Source of the DNA: CAVQMC01 sp963713505
Lineage (GTDB): Bacteria > Bacteroidota > Ignavibacteria > Ignavibacteriales > Ignavibacteriaceae
Length of the DNA stretch: 64,000 bases
Direction of reading: 5' to 3'
Assembly: GCA_963713505.1 (NCBI GenBank)
Contig: CAVQMC010000028.1
Location: 67,202-131,201 of the forward strand
The notes below the pieces were generated by a model, which had not been told where the DNA came from, searched no databases, and worked only from the letters and a program-made list of their open reading frames with translations. The position numbers and the translations under genes were made by a program. Positions 1-8,950 of the stretch are shown here, piece after piece (the stretch's first letter is position 1; the number at the start of each line of letters is the position of its first letter).

Positions 1-2
1 GT

Positions 3-278
3 AATGTAGTTCAGTTAACTTGGAATAATAACAGTTCGCAAATGGTATCCTTTTACAATGTATACAGAGCACCCGTTGAGAAGACTAGCAGTACGATGAA
101 TGTAGATCCAACCAAGTTAAATTTTACAAAAGTTGCTTCTACAAAAGATAAAAGATACGATGATCATCTTTCGAAGATGGATTCTGGGAGTGGGGAATAT
201 TACTACTATATAGTTGGCGTGAATGGAAAAGGTGAAAAAATAGCTGTAAGTAATTATGTGAAGGTATCAACTAAATAG
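3..278 (+). CDS. C-terminal end of a protein with a fibronectin type III-like domain (5' partial)
   Basis: The reading frame is open from base 3 of the window and stops at 278, so only about 91 C-terminal residues are present and the true start lies upstream. The visible part begins NVVQLTWNN and continues FYNVYRA, then has a YYYYIVGVNGKG segment and ends VSNYVKVSTK. The order 'V-x-L-x-W', 'Y-x-V-Y-R' and a late 'Y-x-V-x-A/G-x-N-x-x-G' strand is the usual shape of a fibronectin type III beta-sandwich. Such domains typically sit in extracellular or cell-surface proteins. No sorting domain is visible at this end. A strong terminator hairpin follows. The rest of the protein, and hence its function, cannot be seen. 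Confidence 0.6.
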   Translation, partial: NVVQLTWNNNSSQMVSFYNVYRAPVEKTSSTMNVDPTKLNFTKVASTKDKRYDDHLSKMDSGSGEYYYYIVGVNGKGEKIAVSNYVKVSTK

Positions 279-356
279 TTATCATCAAAACGAAACATGT
301 TGATAGGTCAAGAAAAGATGTGTAATTAACAATAGTAATCTTCTCTTCTCTCTCTC

Positions 357-388
357 GGCCCACTAAATTTTAAGTGGGCCTATTTTTA
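357..388 (+). terminator. Rho-independent terminator
   Basis: An 8-bp perfect stem (GGCCCACT paired with AGTGGGCC, loop AAATTTTA) runs from 357 to 380 and is followed by a T-rich tract. It closes the transcription unit of the partial gene upstream. Confidence 0.85.
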
Positions 389-454
389 TAAGACTTTGCG
401 GGGCTAAAAAAATATTATTTTGAACGTATTAAATCGGCATTAAAAGGAGAAAAA

Positions 455-892
455 ATGAATCGTTCAAGTGAAAGAAAAAAATCATTAGAATTAAATACAA
501 AAATTTTAATTGCAGATAAGGAATTAATTACTGCATTAGATTTGAAGCAATTTCTCGAAAATGCCGGATATCACGTTCTTCCTATAGTAAATAAAAAAGA
601 AAGATTAGTCAGTGTTGCATTAACTGAAAAACCTTCTTTAATTATAACGGATACTGATCTTGATGGTATTTCAAATGGCATATCAGCAATAAATGAAATT
701 AATAGAACTGTTACTATTCCTTATATTTATTTAACAGCCGGTTCAATGTTTAACCCTAAAATATTTACAAAAGTTTTGGGCTCTTTAGCAGTGCTGAACA
801 AGCCCATTGATTATAACAAGCTTCTACATCATATAAATAAAAAAATCAGTATTCCGTATTATAAACCGGATTATTTGAAATTAGCATTATAA
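455..892 (+). CDS. Single-domain response regulator (CheY-like receiver)
   Basis: 145 residues, almost all of it one receiver (REC) domain. The expected landmarks are present in order: the acidic pair after the first strand (ADKE, residues 20-23), the likely phospho-acceptor Asp66 in ITDTDLDG, the switch Thr in YLTAG and the conserved Lys in NKPID. There is no output domain, so the protein probably signals by protein-protein contact, as a phosphate sink or intermediate. A good ribosome site (AAAGGAG) sits just before the ATG. No kinase gene is adjacent. The two histidine kinases in this window lie more than 26 kb away, so a partner cannot be named. Confidence 0.85.
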   Translation: MNRSSERKKSLELNTKILIADKELITALDLKQFLENAGYHVLPIVNKKERLVSVALTEKPSLIITDTDLDGISNGISAINEINRTVTIPYIYLTAGSMFNPKIFTKVLGSLAVLNKPIDYNKLLHHINKKISIPYYKPDYLKLAL

Positions 893-1045
893 AAATAAAT
901 GATACGATGAATTTATTTAATAGATTTTGATGATAAAATGATAATAGATTAAGTTGAAAAATTAATAAATGTATAAGCGTAAATAAGAGAAGAGAAGAAT
1001 AATAATAGTAAATAAAATTATTCTGAATACAAAAAGAGGTTTAAC

Positions 1046-1861
1046 ATGAAGAATATAATTTATTCTCTCTGTTTATTTATGTTTTTAATTCTACTCTTAG
1101 TTGGAGGGTGTTCAAATGACAATTCTACACAACCGCAAACAGGGAATGGTTCCGGCCGAGGTACTTTAAAATTATATCTTGTTGATTCGGTAAATGGTAT
1201 GGATTCGGTAGTAATAGCGGTTTCGCGGGTAGAAGTTCACAAAGTCGGTTCTGATTCAACAAGCGGCTGGTTAACTTTAAATGATTCTTTAAGATATTTT
1301 AATTTGCTTGATTTGACAAATGGTGCAAAAGCAGTTCTTGGAAATTCTGAACTAGATGCTGGTGAATATACTCAAATTCGTTTAATACTAACGGATAGTT
1401 GCTATGTCGTCGATTCTAATGGAATTAAACATTATTTAACAGTTCCAAGCGGAACTCAAACCGGAATTAAGCTTATTCATAATTTTACCATAACCGAAGG
1501 CAACATATATGAATTGTATCTTGATTTTAATGTTAATAGGTCAATAATAATTACCGGCCATGGAAGTTATATGTTAAAGCCGACAATTAATGTAATTCCT
1601 TTGGTCATTTCTGGAAGTATTTCCGGTAAAGTACTTCCGCTGGATGCACAAGCATCAGTAAATGCAATTAGCGGATCGGATACAATTTCCACATTTACTT
1701 TAATTGACGGTACTTTCTTGTTTCCGGCAGTTCCCGAAGGAACATTTGACATATCAGTAATTCCTGGAAATATATTATACGCAGATACTACTATAACCGG
1801 AGTTGATGTAATCGCAAATCAGAATGTTGACCTTGGTACGATACAATTGCATAACCGTTAA
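1046..1861 (+). CDS. DUF4382 lipoprotein with C-terminal carboxypeptidase-regulatory-like domain
   Basis: 271 residues. The N-terminus is a lipoprotein signal with lipobox LVGGC (Cys at about residue 22), so the mature protein should be lipid-anchored in the envelope. Residues about 38-186 match the DUF4382 pattern, including the start GTLKLYLVDS, the segment INRVEVH-like SRVEVHKVG, the stretch YFNLLDLTNG and the YTQIRLIL strand. Residues about 192-271 (SISGKVLP to the end) look like a small beta-sandwich of the carboxypeptidase regulatory-like type. The family's biochemical role is unknown. It is followed after 49 bases by an outer-membrane barrel gene and probably shares its transcript. RBS AAAGAGG precedes the ATG. 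Confidence 0.75.
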   Translation: MKNIIYSLCLFMFLILLLVGGCSNDNSTQPQTGNGSGRGTLKLYLVDSVNGMDSVVIAVSRVEVHKVGSDSTSGWLTLNDSLRYFNLLDLTNGAKAVLGNSELDAGEYTQIRLILTDSCYVVDSNGIKHYLTVPSGTQTGIKLIHNFTITEGNIYELYLDFNVNRSIIITGHGSYMLKPTINVIPLVISGSISGKVLPLDAQASVNAISGSDTISTFTLIDGTFLFPAVPEGTFDISVIPGNILYADTTITGVDVIANQNVDLGTIQLHNR

Positions 1862-1910
1862 AGATTATATTGATTATTAAAAGTAATGTTGAATTAGCGG
1901 AGCGATTACG

Positions 1911-2663
1911 ATGTTAATGAAAAAATCAAAAATAATAATTGTTTTAATAATTCTGATTTTTATTTGTTTTTATAACTATTCATATTCACAAATAGTATTG
2001 CAGGCAGGCGGCGGTGTTGGACTCACAATTCCTGAAGGTGATTTTTCAGGAAACACCATGGACTTTTATTCCGGGAAAAATTTTGGGCTTGGTTCCGGTT
2101 TAGATATTCATGCCAAAGCAAAAGCAGGGATTTTAGGATTCCTGCTTTATGGTCAGATAAATTATTCATCTTTAAGCAATAATGGCTATGCTGTTCCGGG
2201 CGAAGGTAATGTAGATATTTCTCAAAAAGTTTTATCATTTAGGATCGGACCGGAATTCGATTTTGATATTCCTGCTTCTCCAATTACTCCTTATTTAGAT
2301 GGAAATGTTGGCATGAATATATTTAGCGGTAATGTTACTTTTCAAGGTGTTCCGGATGTTCCAAATGCAGATTATGTAATTGAATCCGCAAGCCGTTTTG
2401 GAATTGGACTTGGCGGAGGTGTTTTATTTAAACTAAATCCTTTAATGCATTTGGATATAGGACTTCATTATAATTTTATGAATTTCCTAGGAAAAAATTA
2501 TAAAGATGTAAATCCATTGATAAATCAAAGATTGGATTCATATCTTGCTTTAAATGATGATAAAGATCCTGCCTACAATTCCGAATCAAATGTTCATATT
2601 ATCGGTAATTCAAGATCTGTAAATACTCTTGAATTAACCGCCACATTATTATTTGGTATTTAA
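1911..2663 (+). CDS. Outer-membrane beta-barrel protein (paralogue of the one at 18052)
   Basis: 250 residues with an N-terminal signal peptide (hydrophobic residues about 8-20, cleavage near YSYS-Q). The mature part is made of alternating polar/hydrophobic strands rich in Gly and aromatic residues (GGGVGLTIP, GSGLDIHAKAKAG, LRIG-like FRIGPEFDF, HLDIGLHYNFMNF) and ends in a hydrophobic strand LTATLLFGI, which fits an outer-membrane barrel of the OmpA/porin-like superfamily. It is a clear paralogue of the protein at 18052-18807: both carry ITPYLD/ISPYLD, HYNFMN, YKDVNPL and DSYLALNDDKDP near the C-terminus. Either ATG at 1911 or the one at 1917 could be used, and the GGAG at 1899 favours 1911. 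Ligand unknown. Confidence 0.75.
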   Translation: MLMKKSKIIIVLIILIFICFYNYSYSQIVLQAGGGVGLTIPEGDFSGNTMDFYSGKNFGLGSGLDIHAKAKAGILGFLLYGQINYSSLSNNGYAVPGEGNVDISQKVLSFRIGPEFDFDIPASPITPYLDGNVGMNIFSGNVTFQGVPDVPNADYVIESASRFGIGLGGGVLFKLNPLMHLDIGLHYNFMNFLGKNYKDVNPLINQRLDSYLALNDDKDPAYNSESNVHIIGNSRSVNTLELTATLLFGI

Positions 2664-2713
2664 ACTAAAAGTTCGAAAAAATAATTTCTAAATGTAATAT
2701 TTAGGGAGCAGCA

Positions 2714-3172
2714 ATGAAAATAAATAAATATATCCTTATATCGCTTTTGGCAGTCTTTTGTTCTTGTTCCTCTTTGCTTTTAGAACCTGCTGATTTTGCC
2801 TGGCCGGTTGAATCGGTAATTAAAGTAAATAACCAAGGCGATATAAATATTGACAGGTATTCAACAAAAGTAAACGTTAAAAATTTGTTTACGGCGGAAA
2901 CCGGGGATTCTACTGCATATCAAAATAAAGAATTAAGAGTAATACGGGATTCTCAAGGTTTATATTTTATGACTGCCGAAAATTTTAAGAACGTTTATGT
3001 TTTTAATGTAGATGACGGTGCGTTAAAACTGGCTAATAAAATAGAAATTACCGACTCTACCGGTTTAAGTAATCCGGCATTTAATCAAAGACCTCCTTTT
3101 GTTTCTCTAAGCTATGGTACAAAAAAAGTAAACCTTACTAAAGATGGAATTATTGAGGAGAATGGAAAATGA
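2714..3172 (+). CDS. Small lipoprotein of unknown function
   Basis: 152 residues. The signal peptide ends in a lipobox-like FCSC/CSCSS segment (Cys at about residues 17-19), indicating a lipid-anchored envelope protein. The mature part is beta-rich and polar, with VESVIKVNNQGDINI and a YVFNVDDGALKLANKI strand. I do not recognise a family. The stop overlaps the start of the next gene by four bases (ATGA), so the two are very likely translated together, and they may act together at the membrane. RBS GGGAG lies before the ATG. Confidence 0.65.
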   Translation: MKINKYILISLLAVFCSCSSLLLEPADFAWPVESVIKVNNQGDINIDRYSTKVNVKNLFTAETGDSTAYQNKELRVIRDSQGLYFMTAENFKNVYVFNVDDGALKLANKIEITDSTGLSNPAFNQRPPFVSLSYGTKKVNLTKDGIIEENGK

Positions 3173-4431
3173 AAAATTATAAGTTATTATTAATATGTTT
3201 AATCTTTCTTATGGCAGGCGGATATTTATCTGCGCAAAGTGATTATGAAATAGTTCATAATTTTAATGCAAACTATCAATTAATTCATCAAGAAATAAAA
3301 AGTGCCGACTCTTTAGCGCAGTTAAATCAAATTGCAGATTCAATACAAAATTTAAAAACTAGTTTTGTTGCAAACAAAGATCTTCTTGATAAAAGTTTAT
3401 ATCCTAATGATTTTATGGGTTCAATTGCCTTGCTTCAAAATGCTCTTGAGTTACGAAAAAAAGATTTTTCTCAAATTGAAACTCTTCAAACTCAAGTATC
3501 AGGTTTAAAAATCCAAATAGATACTTTAAATAGAAGGAATACTGAGTTACTAGGCACTGTTCAGAGTCTGCAAATTCAATCCAATAAAGATGCAAAAACT
3601 ATTGCAAGTCTAAAAAGAAATATTTCCTCGTTAATGGTTTCGATGAATAAAAGAGACAATTTGATTATGGCAATGCTGGATAGTTTAATGCCTCCGAATG
3701 TAAGAGAAGAAACTGCACTTTCCAAAGGTGAAAAACAAAAAGTTTATTCGGAAGCGGAAAAACAAAATGTTATATCAAATATTAAAAAGGCCATCGATGA
3801 TAATATTAAGTTTCTGAATATTACTTCACTTTCCCCGGGCGATATAAATAATATTAAACAACAAGAAAGAACTTTTGAAAAACTGTGGACAAGTATGGGC
3901 TCTAAGTTTGCAGCAATTTATTCAAGCAAAGGAAAAGGAACCGCAGATATTAATGAAATAAATGTGAAGTTTGCTCAGTGGAAAGAAGCATTAAAACAAG
4001 AAGCATGGGATTCTATAAGAGACAACTTTGCCAATTATGATATAAACCTTCAAAGTTTTTCAAACGGAAATGAATTTGCAAAAGTAATTTCATCATATAT
4101 ACAGGATGAAATAAGCAGTTCCAGTCTTAAAGGAGATGCCGCTGAAAAGGACTATACTTTATTTGCAGATAGTGCTTGGTATGGCGATATCAAACCAAAA
4201 TGGGTTCCATATTTATCTGATAATCATATGCTGAATGCTGCACAAAAAGATACAATTGAAGCAAACATTGAACAATGGCACGATGTAGTTTCACCTAATC
4301 CTATAAAATGGTTTTTAATTGCAGCCGGAGCAATAGTTGTTTTATTTGCAATATTTCTGTTAATAAAATCCTCAAAAAGGAAAAAAGAAAATCCCAAATT
4401 AAGTGAAAAAGAAGTTGGCAGTACAGCCTGA
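3169..4431 (+). CDS. Exported coiled-coil protein with C-terminal membrane anchor
   Basis: 420 residues. It has a signal peptide (residues about 1-22, ending LSAQ), a long helical region with heptad-like spacing at about 95-170 (QIETLQTQVSGLKIQIDTL, then more of the same), a middle globular part, and one strong transmembrane helix near 382-400 (WFLIAAGAIVVLFAIFLLI) followed by a basic tail SSKRKK. The likely topology is therefore a large periplasmic domain held in the inner membrane, with a short cytoplasmic tail. No named family is evident. It is coupled to the lipoprotein gene upstream by an ATGA overlap and is closed by a terminator about 40 bases downstream. A structural envelope role is an inference. 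Confidence 0.65.
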   Translation: MKNYKLLLICLIFLMAGGYLSAQSDYEIVHNFNANYQLIHQEIKSADSLAQLNQIADSIQNLKTSFVANKDLLDKSLYPNDFMGSIALLQNALELRKKDFSQIETLQTQVSGLKIQIDTLNRRNTELLGTVQSLQIQSNKDAKTIASLKRNISSLMVSMNKRDNLIMAMLDSLMPPNVREETALSKGEKQKVYSEAEKQNVISNIKKAIDDNIKFLNITSLSPGDINNIKQQERTFEKLWTSMGSKFAAIYSSKGKGTADINEINVKFAQWKEALKQEAWDSIRDNFANYDINLQSFSNGNEFAKVISSYIQDEISSSSLKGDAAEKDYTLFADSAWYGDIKPKWVPYLSDNHMLNAAQKDTIEANIEQWHDVVSPNPIKWFLIAAGAIVVLFAIFLLIKSSKRKKENPKLSEKEVGSTA

Positions 4432-4470
4432 TATTAAAAATTAATTAATATTTGATAGTCGTTAAACATT

Positions 4471-4502
4471 GCCCGGTTCTGTGATGAATCGGGCATTTTT
4501 TT
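4471..4502 (+). terminator. Rho-independent terminator of the envelope cluster
   Basis: A 9-bp stem, GCCCGGTTC against GAATCGGGC with one G-T pair, is followed by a run of seven T. It ends the 1046-4431 gene group. Confidence 0.85.
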
Positions 4503-4578
4503 ATAAATATAAAATAAAAATATCCATATATTTATTTGTTATTTTTTTTCAATTTAACTTTAAATCTAAGGGGCAACA

Positions 4579-5094
4579 ATGAATAAAATAAAACCTCTGA
4601 TGCTTGTGTTTATTTTATTATGTACAATTAGTTTTATAAATACCAAAGCAGATGTAATTAAAAAAGATATTAACGATAAACCTATATTACAGGTAAATAA
4701 ATCTTCAGATTATCTTAATACATCTGATATTGAAAAAGTTGCTCATATAAAAGGAGTAAAATTAATTCCCAAAAATCCTTTAAAGGGAGCTGGCGGTGAT
4801 CTGAACTTTGCCACAAATGAAGGGAAATTAATTTTAATGGTTCAAATTGTAAACAAAAGTAATTATGAAGGATATAAGAAATATTTCTTTAAATCAGATA
4901 TTAAAGATTTAGGAATTCAAGCTATGGAAGGCGGAACTTTGCCGGACAGGGAAAATAATTTAGTCGTTTTTACAAAAGGAGATAAATGTATTGCTTTAAC
5001 TGTTTTTGCAGATTTAAATGATACAAATAAAAATATGCTTTCAGTTGAACAGACAATTAAATTAGCAAAAATTATTGCAAATAGAATTGAATAA
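4579..5094 (+). CDS. Secreted or periplasmic protein of unknown function
   Basis: 171 residues with a clear signal peptide (hydrophobic residues about 7-19, small residues before ADV). The mature part has no Cys pair or repeat that I recognise. It contains KGAGGDLNFATNEGKLILMVQIV and a C-terminal helix SVEQTIKLAKIIANRI, a compact alpha/beta pattern. It is a stand-alone gene with a good RBS (AAGGGG) behind its own upstream terminator. Confidence 0.6.
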   Translation: MNKIKPLMLVFILLCTISFINTKADVIKKDINDKPILQVNKSSDYLNTSDIEKVAHIKGVKLIPKNPLKGAGGDLNFATNEGKLILMVQIVNKSNYEGYKKYFFKSDIKDLGIQAMEGGTLPDRENNLVVFTKGDKCIALTVFADLNDTNKNMLSVEQTIKLAKIIANRIE

Positions 5095-5334
5095 TTATTA
5101 GAAAATAAAAATATAATCCTAGAAATTAGTTTCTTTTTTATCTTATTTGAAAATATAAATCTTTTACAGGTTTTCAAGTAATCTAAAGATTGAGAGAACC
5201 GGTTTTTTAGATATTTTAATTCTACTAAAATGGAATTATTGATTATTGTTTAACGACTTTTATAATTCTAAGTGATTATACTTATCTGCGTTTCTATGTT
5301 GCAGAGTATATTTAATTATTTAAGGAGTAATATT

Positions 5335-6459
5335 ATGGCTAGTAACAAGTACAAAGAACTAGTTGAAAAATTACTCGAACTTGCCGATGTAAAAATTAAT
5401 GGGAACCGGCCGTCAGATATTCAAATACATGATGATCAATTTTATAAAAGAGCAGTTACAGAAGTAGAACTTGGAATGGGTGAATCATATATGGACGGCT
5501 GGTGGGATTCTGAAAATCTTGATGAGTTAGTCTTTAAATTAGTTCGTGCTGATCTGCTTAATAAAGTAAAAGCTAACTTAAAAATTGCATTGCAGCTTGC
5601 AGGATTTTATTTAATTAATATGCAGTCCAGAAGAAGAGCATTTATTATTGGTGAAAAACATTACGACTTAGGTAATGATCTATTTAAATTGATGCTGGAT
5701 AACAGAATGATATACAGCTGCGCATATTGGAAGGATGCGAAAAATTTAGATGAAGCTCAGGAAAATAAACTCGATCTTATTTGCAGAAAAATTTATTTAA
5801 AACATGGTATGAAAGTTCTTGATATTGGATGCGGCTGGGGCGGATTTGCAAAATATGCTGCCGAAAAATTTGATGTAAAAGTAATTGGAATAACAGTTTC
5901 AAAAGAACAAGTTAATTTAGCTAAAGAAATGTGCAAAAATGTACCCGTCGAAATAAGATTGCAGGATTATCGTGATGTAAATGAAAAATTCGATAGAATA
6001 GTTTCGGTCGGAATGATTGAACATGTAGGTTATAAAAATTATAGTGAATATTTTAATCTTGCGTCTAAAAACTTGATGGATGACGGATTATTTTTATTGC
6101 ATACAATTGGTGAAGTGAAGTCGACAAAAAACACAGACGCCTGGACACATAAATATATATTCCCAAACGGAATGCTTCCTTCTATCGCGCAATTAAGTAA
6201 GGCAATAGAAGGGCAATTTATTATTGAAGATCTTCATAATTTCGGAGCCGACTACGATAAAACATTAATGACATGGTATAAAAATTTTCACGATAATTGG
6301 GATAAACTAAAAAACAAATACAATGAAAGATTTTACCGAATGTGGAAATATTTTCTCTTATCAAGTGCAGGTGCTTTCAGAGCAAGAAATAAAAATCAGC
6401 TCTGGCAAATTGTATTATCAAAAAAAGGCGTCCTTGGCGGATATAATTCTATTAGGTAA
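5335..6459 (+). CDS. cfa: Cyclopropane-fatty-acyl-phospholipid synthase
   Basis: 374 residues from the ATG at 5335, which follows a strong AAGGAG; an in-frame ATG at 5272 has no ribosome site and would add an atypical hydrophobic leader. The enzyme transfers a methylene group from S-adenosylmethionine to cis double bonds of membrane phospholipid acyl chains. Family marks are the YSCAYW motif (Cys129), the SAM-binding loop VLDIGCGWGG (161-170), the active-site stretch VGMIEHVGYKNY, and the C-terminal FRMWKYFL-type segment (FYRMWKYFLLSSAGAFRAR). Length fits the family (Escherichia coli Cfa is 382 residues). It is a single gene with no obvious operon partners and would help adjust membranes to stress. 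Confidence 0.93.
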   Translation: MASNKYKELVEKLLELADVKINGNRPSDIQIHDDQFYKRAVTEVELGMGESYMDGWWDSENLDELVFKLVRADLLNKVKANLKIALQLAGFYLINMQSRRRAFIIGEKHYDLGNDLFKLMLDNRMIYSCAYWKDAKNLDEAQENKLDLICRKIYLKHGMKVLDIGCGWGGFAKYAAEKFDVKVIGITVSKEQVNLAKEMCKNVPVEIRLQDYRDVNEKFDRIVSVGMIEHVGYKNYSEYFNLASKNLMDDGLFLLHTIGEVKSTKNTDAWTHKYIFPNGMLPSIAQLSKAIEGQFIIEDLHNFGADYDKTLMTWYKNFHDNWDKLKNKYNERFYRMWKYFLLSSAGAFRARNKNQLWQIVLSKKGVLGGYNSIR

Positions 6460-6622
6460 ATGATTTCGGCAATAATTATTATAATAGAATTTTTAATTCA
6501 ATAAAATTTTCAATTGTTAAAGTAAAAATTTTGTTAAATACCAATAATTTTACTTTTTCAATCTTGTTATTCTTTTTAAGTTATTATTAGTCATTTATTT
6601 ATTATAAATTAATATTAATAAA

Positions 6623-7243
6623 ATGAATTTAAGAGATGCGTCTCTATTATTAATAATTGGATTAATATATACTCTTATTTACAAATTTATTTATACACTT
6701 TTCCCTCATCTAAACCCTCATTCCGTTATAGGAAATTTATTATCAGTTCTTTGGTTTTTAGCAACGTTTACTATAATTATTTTTGCTTTTTATTTTATAA
6801 AGGAGATTCAACAATTATCAAAAAATGTTGCAAATTATTTAAAGTTCGTTATCTTCTTAACTCTTCTACTTTTAATAGTTAAATTATTTTTTGATATTCT
6901 TCCGGGAACAATCACAATAAATAAATTTGTTTTTGATTTCATAAGAATATTGAATACACTTGCTATCTTATTATTTTTAATTTCATTTAATGAAATATTA
7001 ATTAATGATATTCCGATTAAAAAGGCGGCCCAATTAGCGATTTGGGGATATATTTTAAGCTTTTTACTTGGTCTAATCTCTATTAGTTTTTATACTGTAT
7101 TTTTTATAACTGACAAAGAGATTACTTCTTCTGCTTTTATTTCTTTAATTGCTGCTTTAGTCTTTATATTTAGTGTTATTGCTGCTGTGAACTTTTTATT
7201 AAAACTGAGAAGCATAAAAGATCTTTCAACTGTAATAATTTAA
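6623..7243 (+). CDS. Integral membrane protein of unknown function
   Basis: 206 residues, nearly all hydrophobic, with about six predicted transmembrane helices (for example around 7-27, 38-60, 70-92, 108-128, 138-160 and 170-198). There are few charged residues, and no motif I can assign. No Shine-Dalgarno sequence precedes the ATG, which is common in this phylum. The next small membrane protein gene starts 21 bases downstream, so they may form a pair. Confidence 0.6.
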   Translation: MNLRDASLLLIIGLIYTLIYKFIYTLFPHLNPHSVIGNLLSVLWFLATFTIIIFAFYFIKEIQQLSKNVANYLKFVIFLTLLLLIVKLFFDILPGTITINKFVFDFIRILNTLAILLFLISFNEILINDIPIKKAAQLAIWGYILSFLLGLISISFYTVFFITDKEITSSAFISLIAALVFIFSVIAAVNFLLKLRSIKDLSTVII

Positions 7244-7264
7244 ATTTTAAATCCATAGGTTTTT

Positions 7265-7663
7265 ATGTTCAATAATGAATTAATTGAGATATCTGCATAT
7301 ATTTTAATCATAATTTTTTCAGCGCTTTTATTTTTTCAATTAACTTTGGCTTTTGGTGCACCGTTTGGCAAACTAGCATGGGGAGGGAAGTATAAAGTGC
7401 TTCCGCCAATTTTTCGATTCGGAAGTTTTATTTCAGCATTAATTTTTGTATTTGGGATTATTATCGTTTCGGAAAAAGCTTCACTTTATTCATTCTTTTA
7501 TTATCCAATTTTGGCTGATATTCTTATTTGGTTTCTTGTTGTATTATTTGGTTTTAGTACATTAGGAAATATGCTATCCAAAAGTAAATCTGAAAAATTA
7601 TTTATGACCCCAATTGCATTATTATCTTTTTGTCTTTGTTTGATTTTAGCCATTGGCACTTAA
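7265..7663 (+). CDS. Small four-helix membrane protein
   Basis: 132 residues with four hydrophobic segments (about 9-30, 46-66, 74-98, 108-130). After the first helix comes GAPFGKLAWGGKYKVLP, a motif I associate with an uncharacterised family of small four-helix membrane proteins found in many bacteria. No enzyme motif is present. It follows the 206-residue membrane protein by 21 bases and is probably co-transcribed with it. Confidence 0.6.
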   Translation: MFNNELIEISAYILIIIFSALLFFQLTLAFGAPFGKLAWGGKYKVLPPIFRFGSFISALIFVFGIIIVSEKASLYSFFYYPILADILIWFLVVLFGFSTLGNMLSKSKSEKLFMTPIALLSFCLCLILAIGT

Positions 7664-7838
7664 TTACATTCACATTAATTATTGATTATAATTACTTAAT
7701 AAAGTATTTTATAAAATAATATAATAAACTCTTCTCAACATCTATAAATTTTCGAATGAGGTGTTTCATAACTATATATTGTTTATAACATTATAGAACC
7801 TTCCTCGGTATAAATATTAATTTAATTGGGAGGATAAA

Positions 7839-8420
7839 ATGATAAAGTCCGCTTCAGTTTTAGTACTTATCTCTTTATTGATTTCTGCATTTACTTTAAA
7901 AGGGAATGACAGTAAAGTTCCGGAAGGCTGGGTCAAAGCCGGCAGCAATCCGAATGGATATGAAATGGGAGTCGATAATTCTGTTTATCAAAATGGAAAA
8001 ACAAGTGCTTATATAAAATCAATTGAAAAGAATGAAAATAAATTCGGAACTCTTATGCAGACAATTAAAGCAGAAAATTATTTAGGCAAAAGAATTCAAC
8101 TTTCCGGTTATGTAAAATCTAAAAAAGCTGATTGGAGCAGTATGTGGATGAGAATTGACGGCAACAAAAAACAGCTTGAATTCGATAATATGAAAGATAG
8201 ACCGATTAAAGGGACAACAGATTGGACACAGTATAAAATTGTTTTGGATGTTCCCAGCGAAAGTGAATTTATTAATTATGGAGTACTGCTCAGCGGTCAG
8301 GGAGAAGTTTGGTTTGATAATTTACAATTGAAAGTAGTTGATAAAAGTGTTCCTGTTACAAATCAAAACAAAGAAAATAATGTTCCTACAGAACCTGTTA
8401 ATTTAAATTTTGAAAAGTAG
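7839..8420 (+). CDS. Secreted protein with a carbohydrate-binding-module-like beta-sandwich
   Basis: 193 residues. The signal peptide covers residues about 1-20. The mature region (about 28-165) starts PEGWVKAGSNPNGYEMGVD and continues with GKTSAYIKS, FGTLMQTI, KRIQLSGYVK, MWMRIDG, DNMKDRPIKGTTDWTQYKIVLDVP and GEVWFDNLQL. This is the layout of a galactose-binding-like jelly roll as seen in many secreted proteins and in domains joined to regulators. The last 25 residues are low-complexity (Asn/Pro/Glu). A strong RBS GGGAGG precedes the ATG. The ligand is not known. Confidence 0.6.
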   Translation: MIKSASVLVLISLLISAFTLKGNDSKVPEGWVKAGSNPNGYEMGVDNSVYQNGKTSAYIKSIEKNENKFGTLMQTIKAENYLGKRIQLSGYVKSKKADWSSMWMRIDGNKKQLEFDNMKDRPIKGTTDWTQYKIVLDVPSESEFINYGVLLSGQGEVWFDNLQLKVVDKSVPVTNQNKENNVPTEPVNLNFEK

Positions 8421-8479
8421 AAGTTATCAGGTAAAGTAAGATTGATAAAAAATTATTTTTTTGCGGAAAGCATAATTGT

Positions 8480-8863
8480 ATGTCAAAAGTTAGTGTTAGA
8501 TATATTGTAAATGATGTTGAAGAATCAATTAAGTTTTATATAAAATATTTAAATTTTAAATTAGAAATGAAACCAGCTTCTTCCTTTGCAATTATCAGCA
8601 AAGGAAGTTTAAACTTATTACTGAGTTCACCAAGTGAAGAGGGAGGCGGAGGGAAGATTATTCCGGGAAAAAGCAAACCTGAACCCGGCGGCTGGAACAG
8701 AATCCATTTGGAAGTTGATAATCTTAAAGATGAAGTTGAAAAATTAAAAAATGCCGGAGCTTCTTTTAGAAATGAAATTGTTGAAGGCGTTGCAGGCAGA
8801 CAAATTATTTTAGAGGATCCTTCGGGGAATCCTATTGAACTATTTGAGTATTTTGAAAAGTAA
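8480..8863 (+). CDS. VOC-family (glyoxalase/bleomycin resistance-like) protein
   Basis: 127 residues forming one vicinal-oxygen-chelate unit: VRYIVNDVEESIKFYIKYLNF at the start, the strand SLNLLLSSP, then WNRIHLEVDNLKDEVEKLKNAGA and the closing DPSGNPIELFEYF. The metal-ligand positions could be supplied by His in RIHLEV and Glu in IELFE. The substrate cannot be read from sequence: the family covers glyoxalases, dioxygenases and antibiotic-binding proteins. It lies close after the secreted protein gene but has its own weak ribosome site. Confidence 0.8.
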   Translation: MSKVSVRYIVNDVEESIKFYIKYLNFKLEMKPASSFAIISKGSLNLLLSSPSEEGGGGKIIPGKSKPEPGGWNRIHLEVDNLKDEVEKLKNAGASFRNEIVEGVAGRQIILEDPSGNPIELFEYFEK

Positions 8864-8950
8864 TTTTTACTAATATTAAATTAAAAAGCATGTTTAATAA
8901 GAACATAGATTTGATTATGGTATAAACCTCGGGGATATTATTTTATATTT

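Noticed and set aside
4917..5177. An 86-codon frame on the minus strand
   Set aside because: It lies over the end of a convincing secreted protein gene, has low-complexity composition and no ribosome site.
5272..5334. A longer start for cyclopropane synthase at 5272
   Set aside because: The extra 21 residues are hydrophobic and unlike the family, and the strong AAGGAG fits the ATG at 5335.
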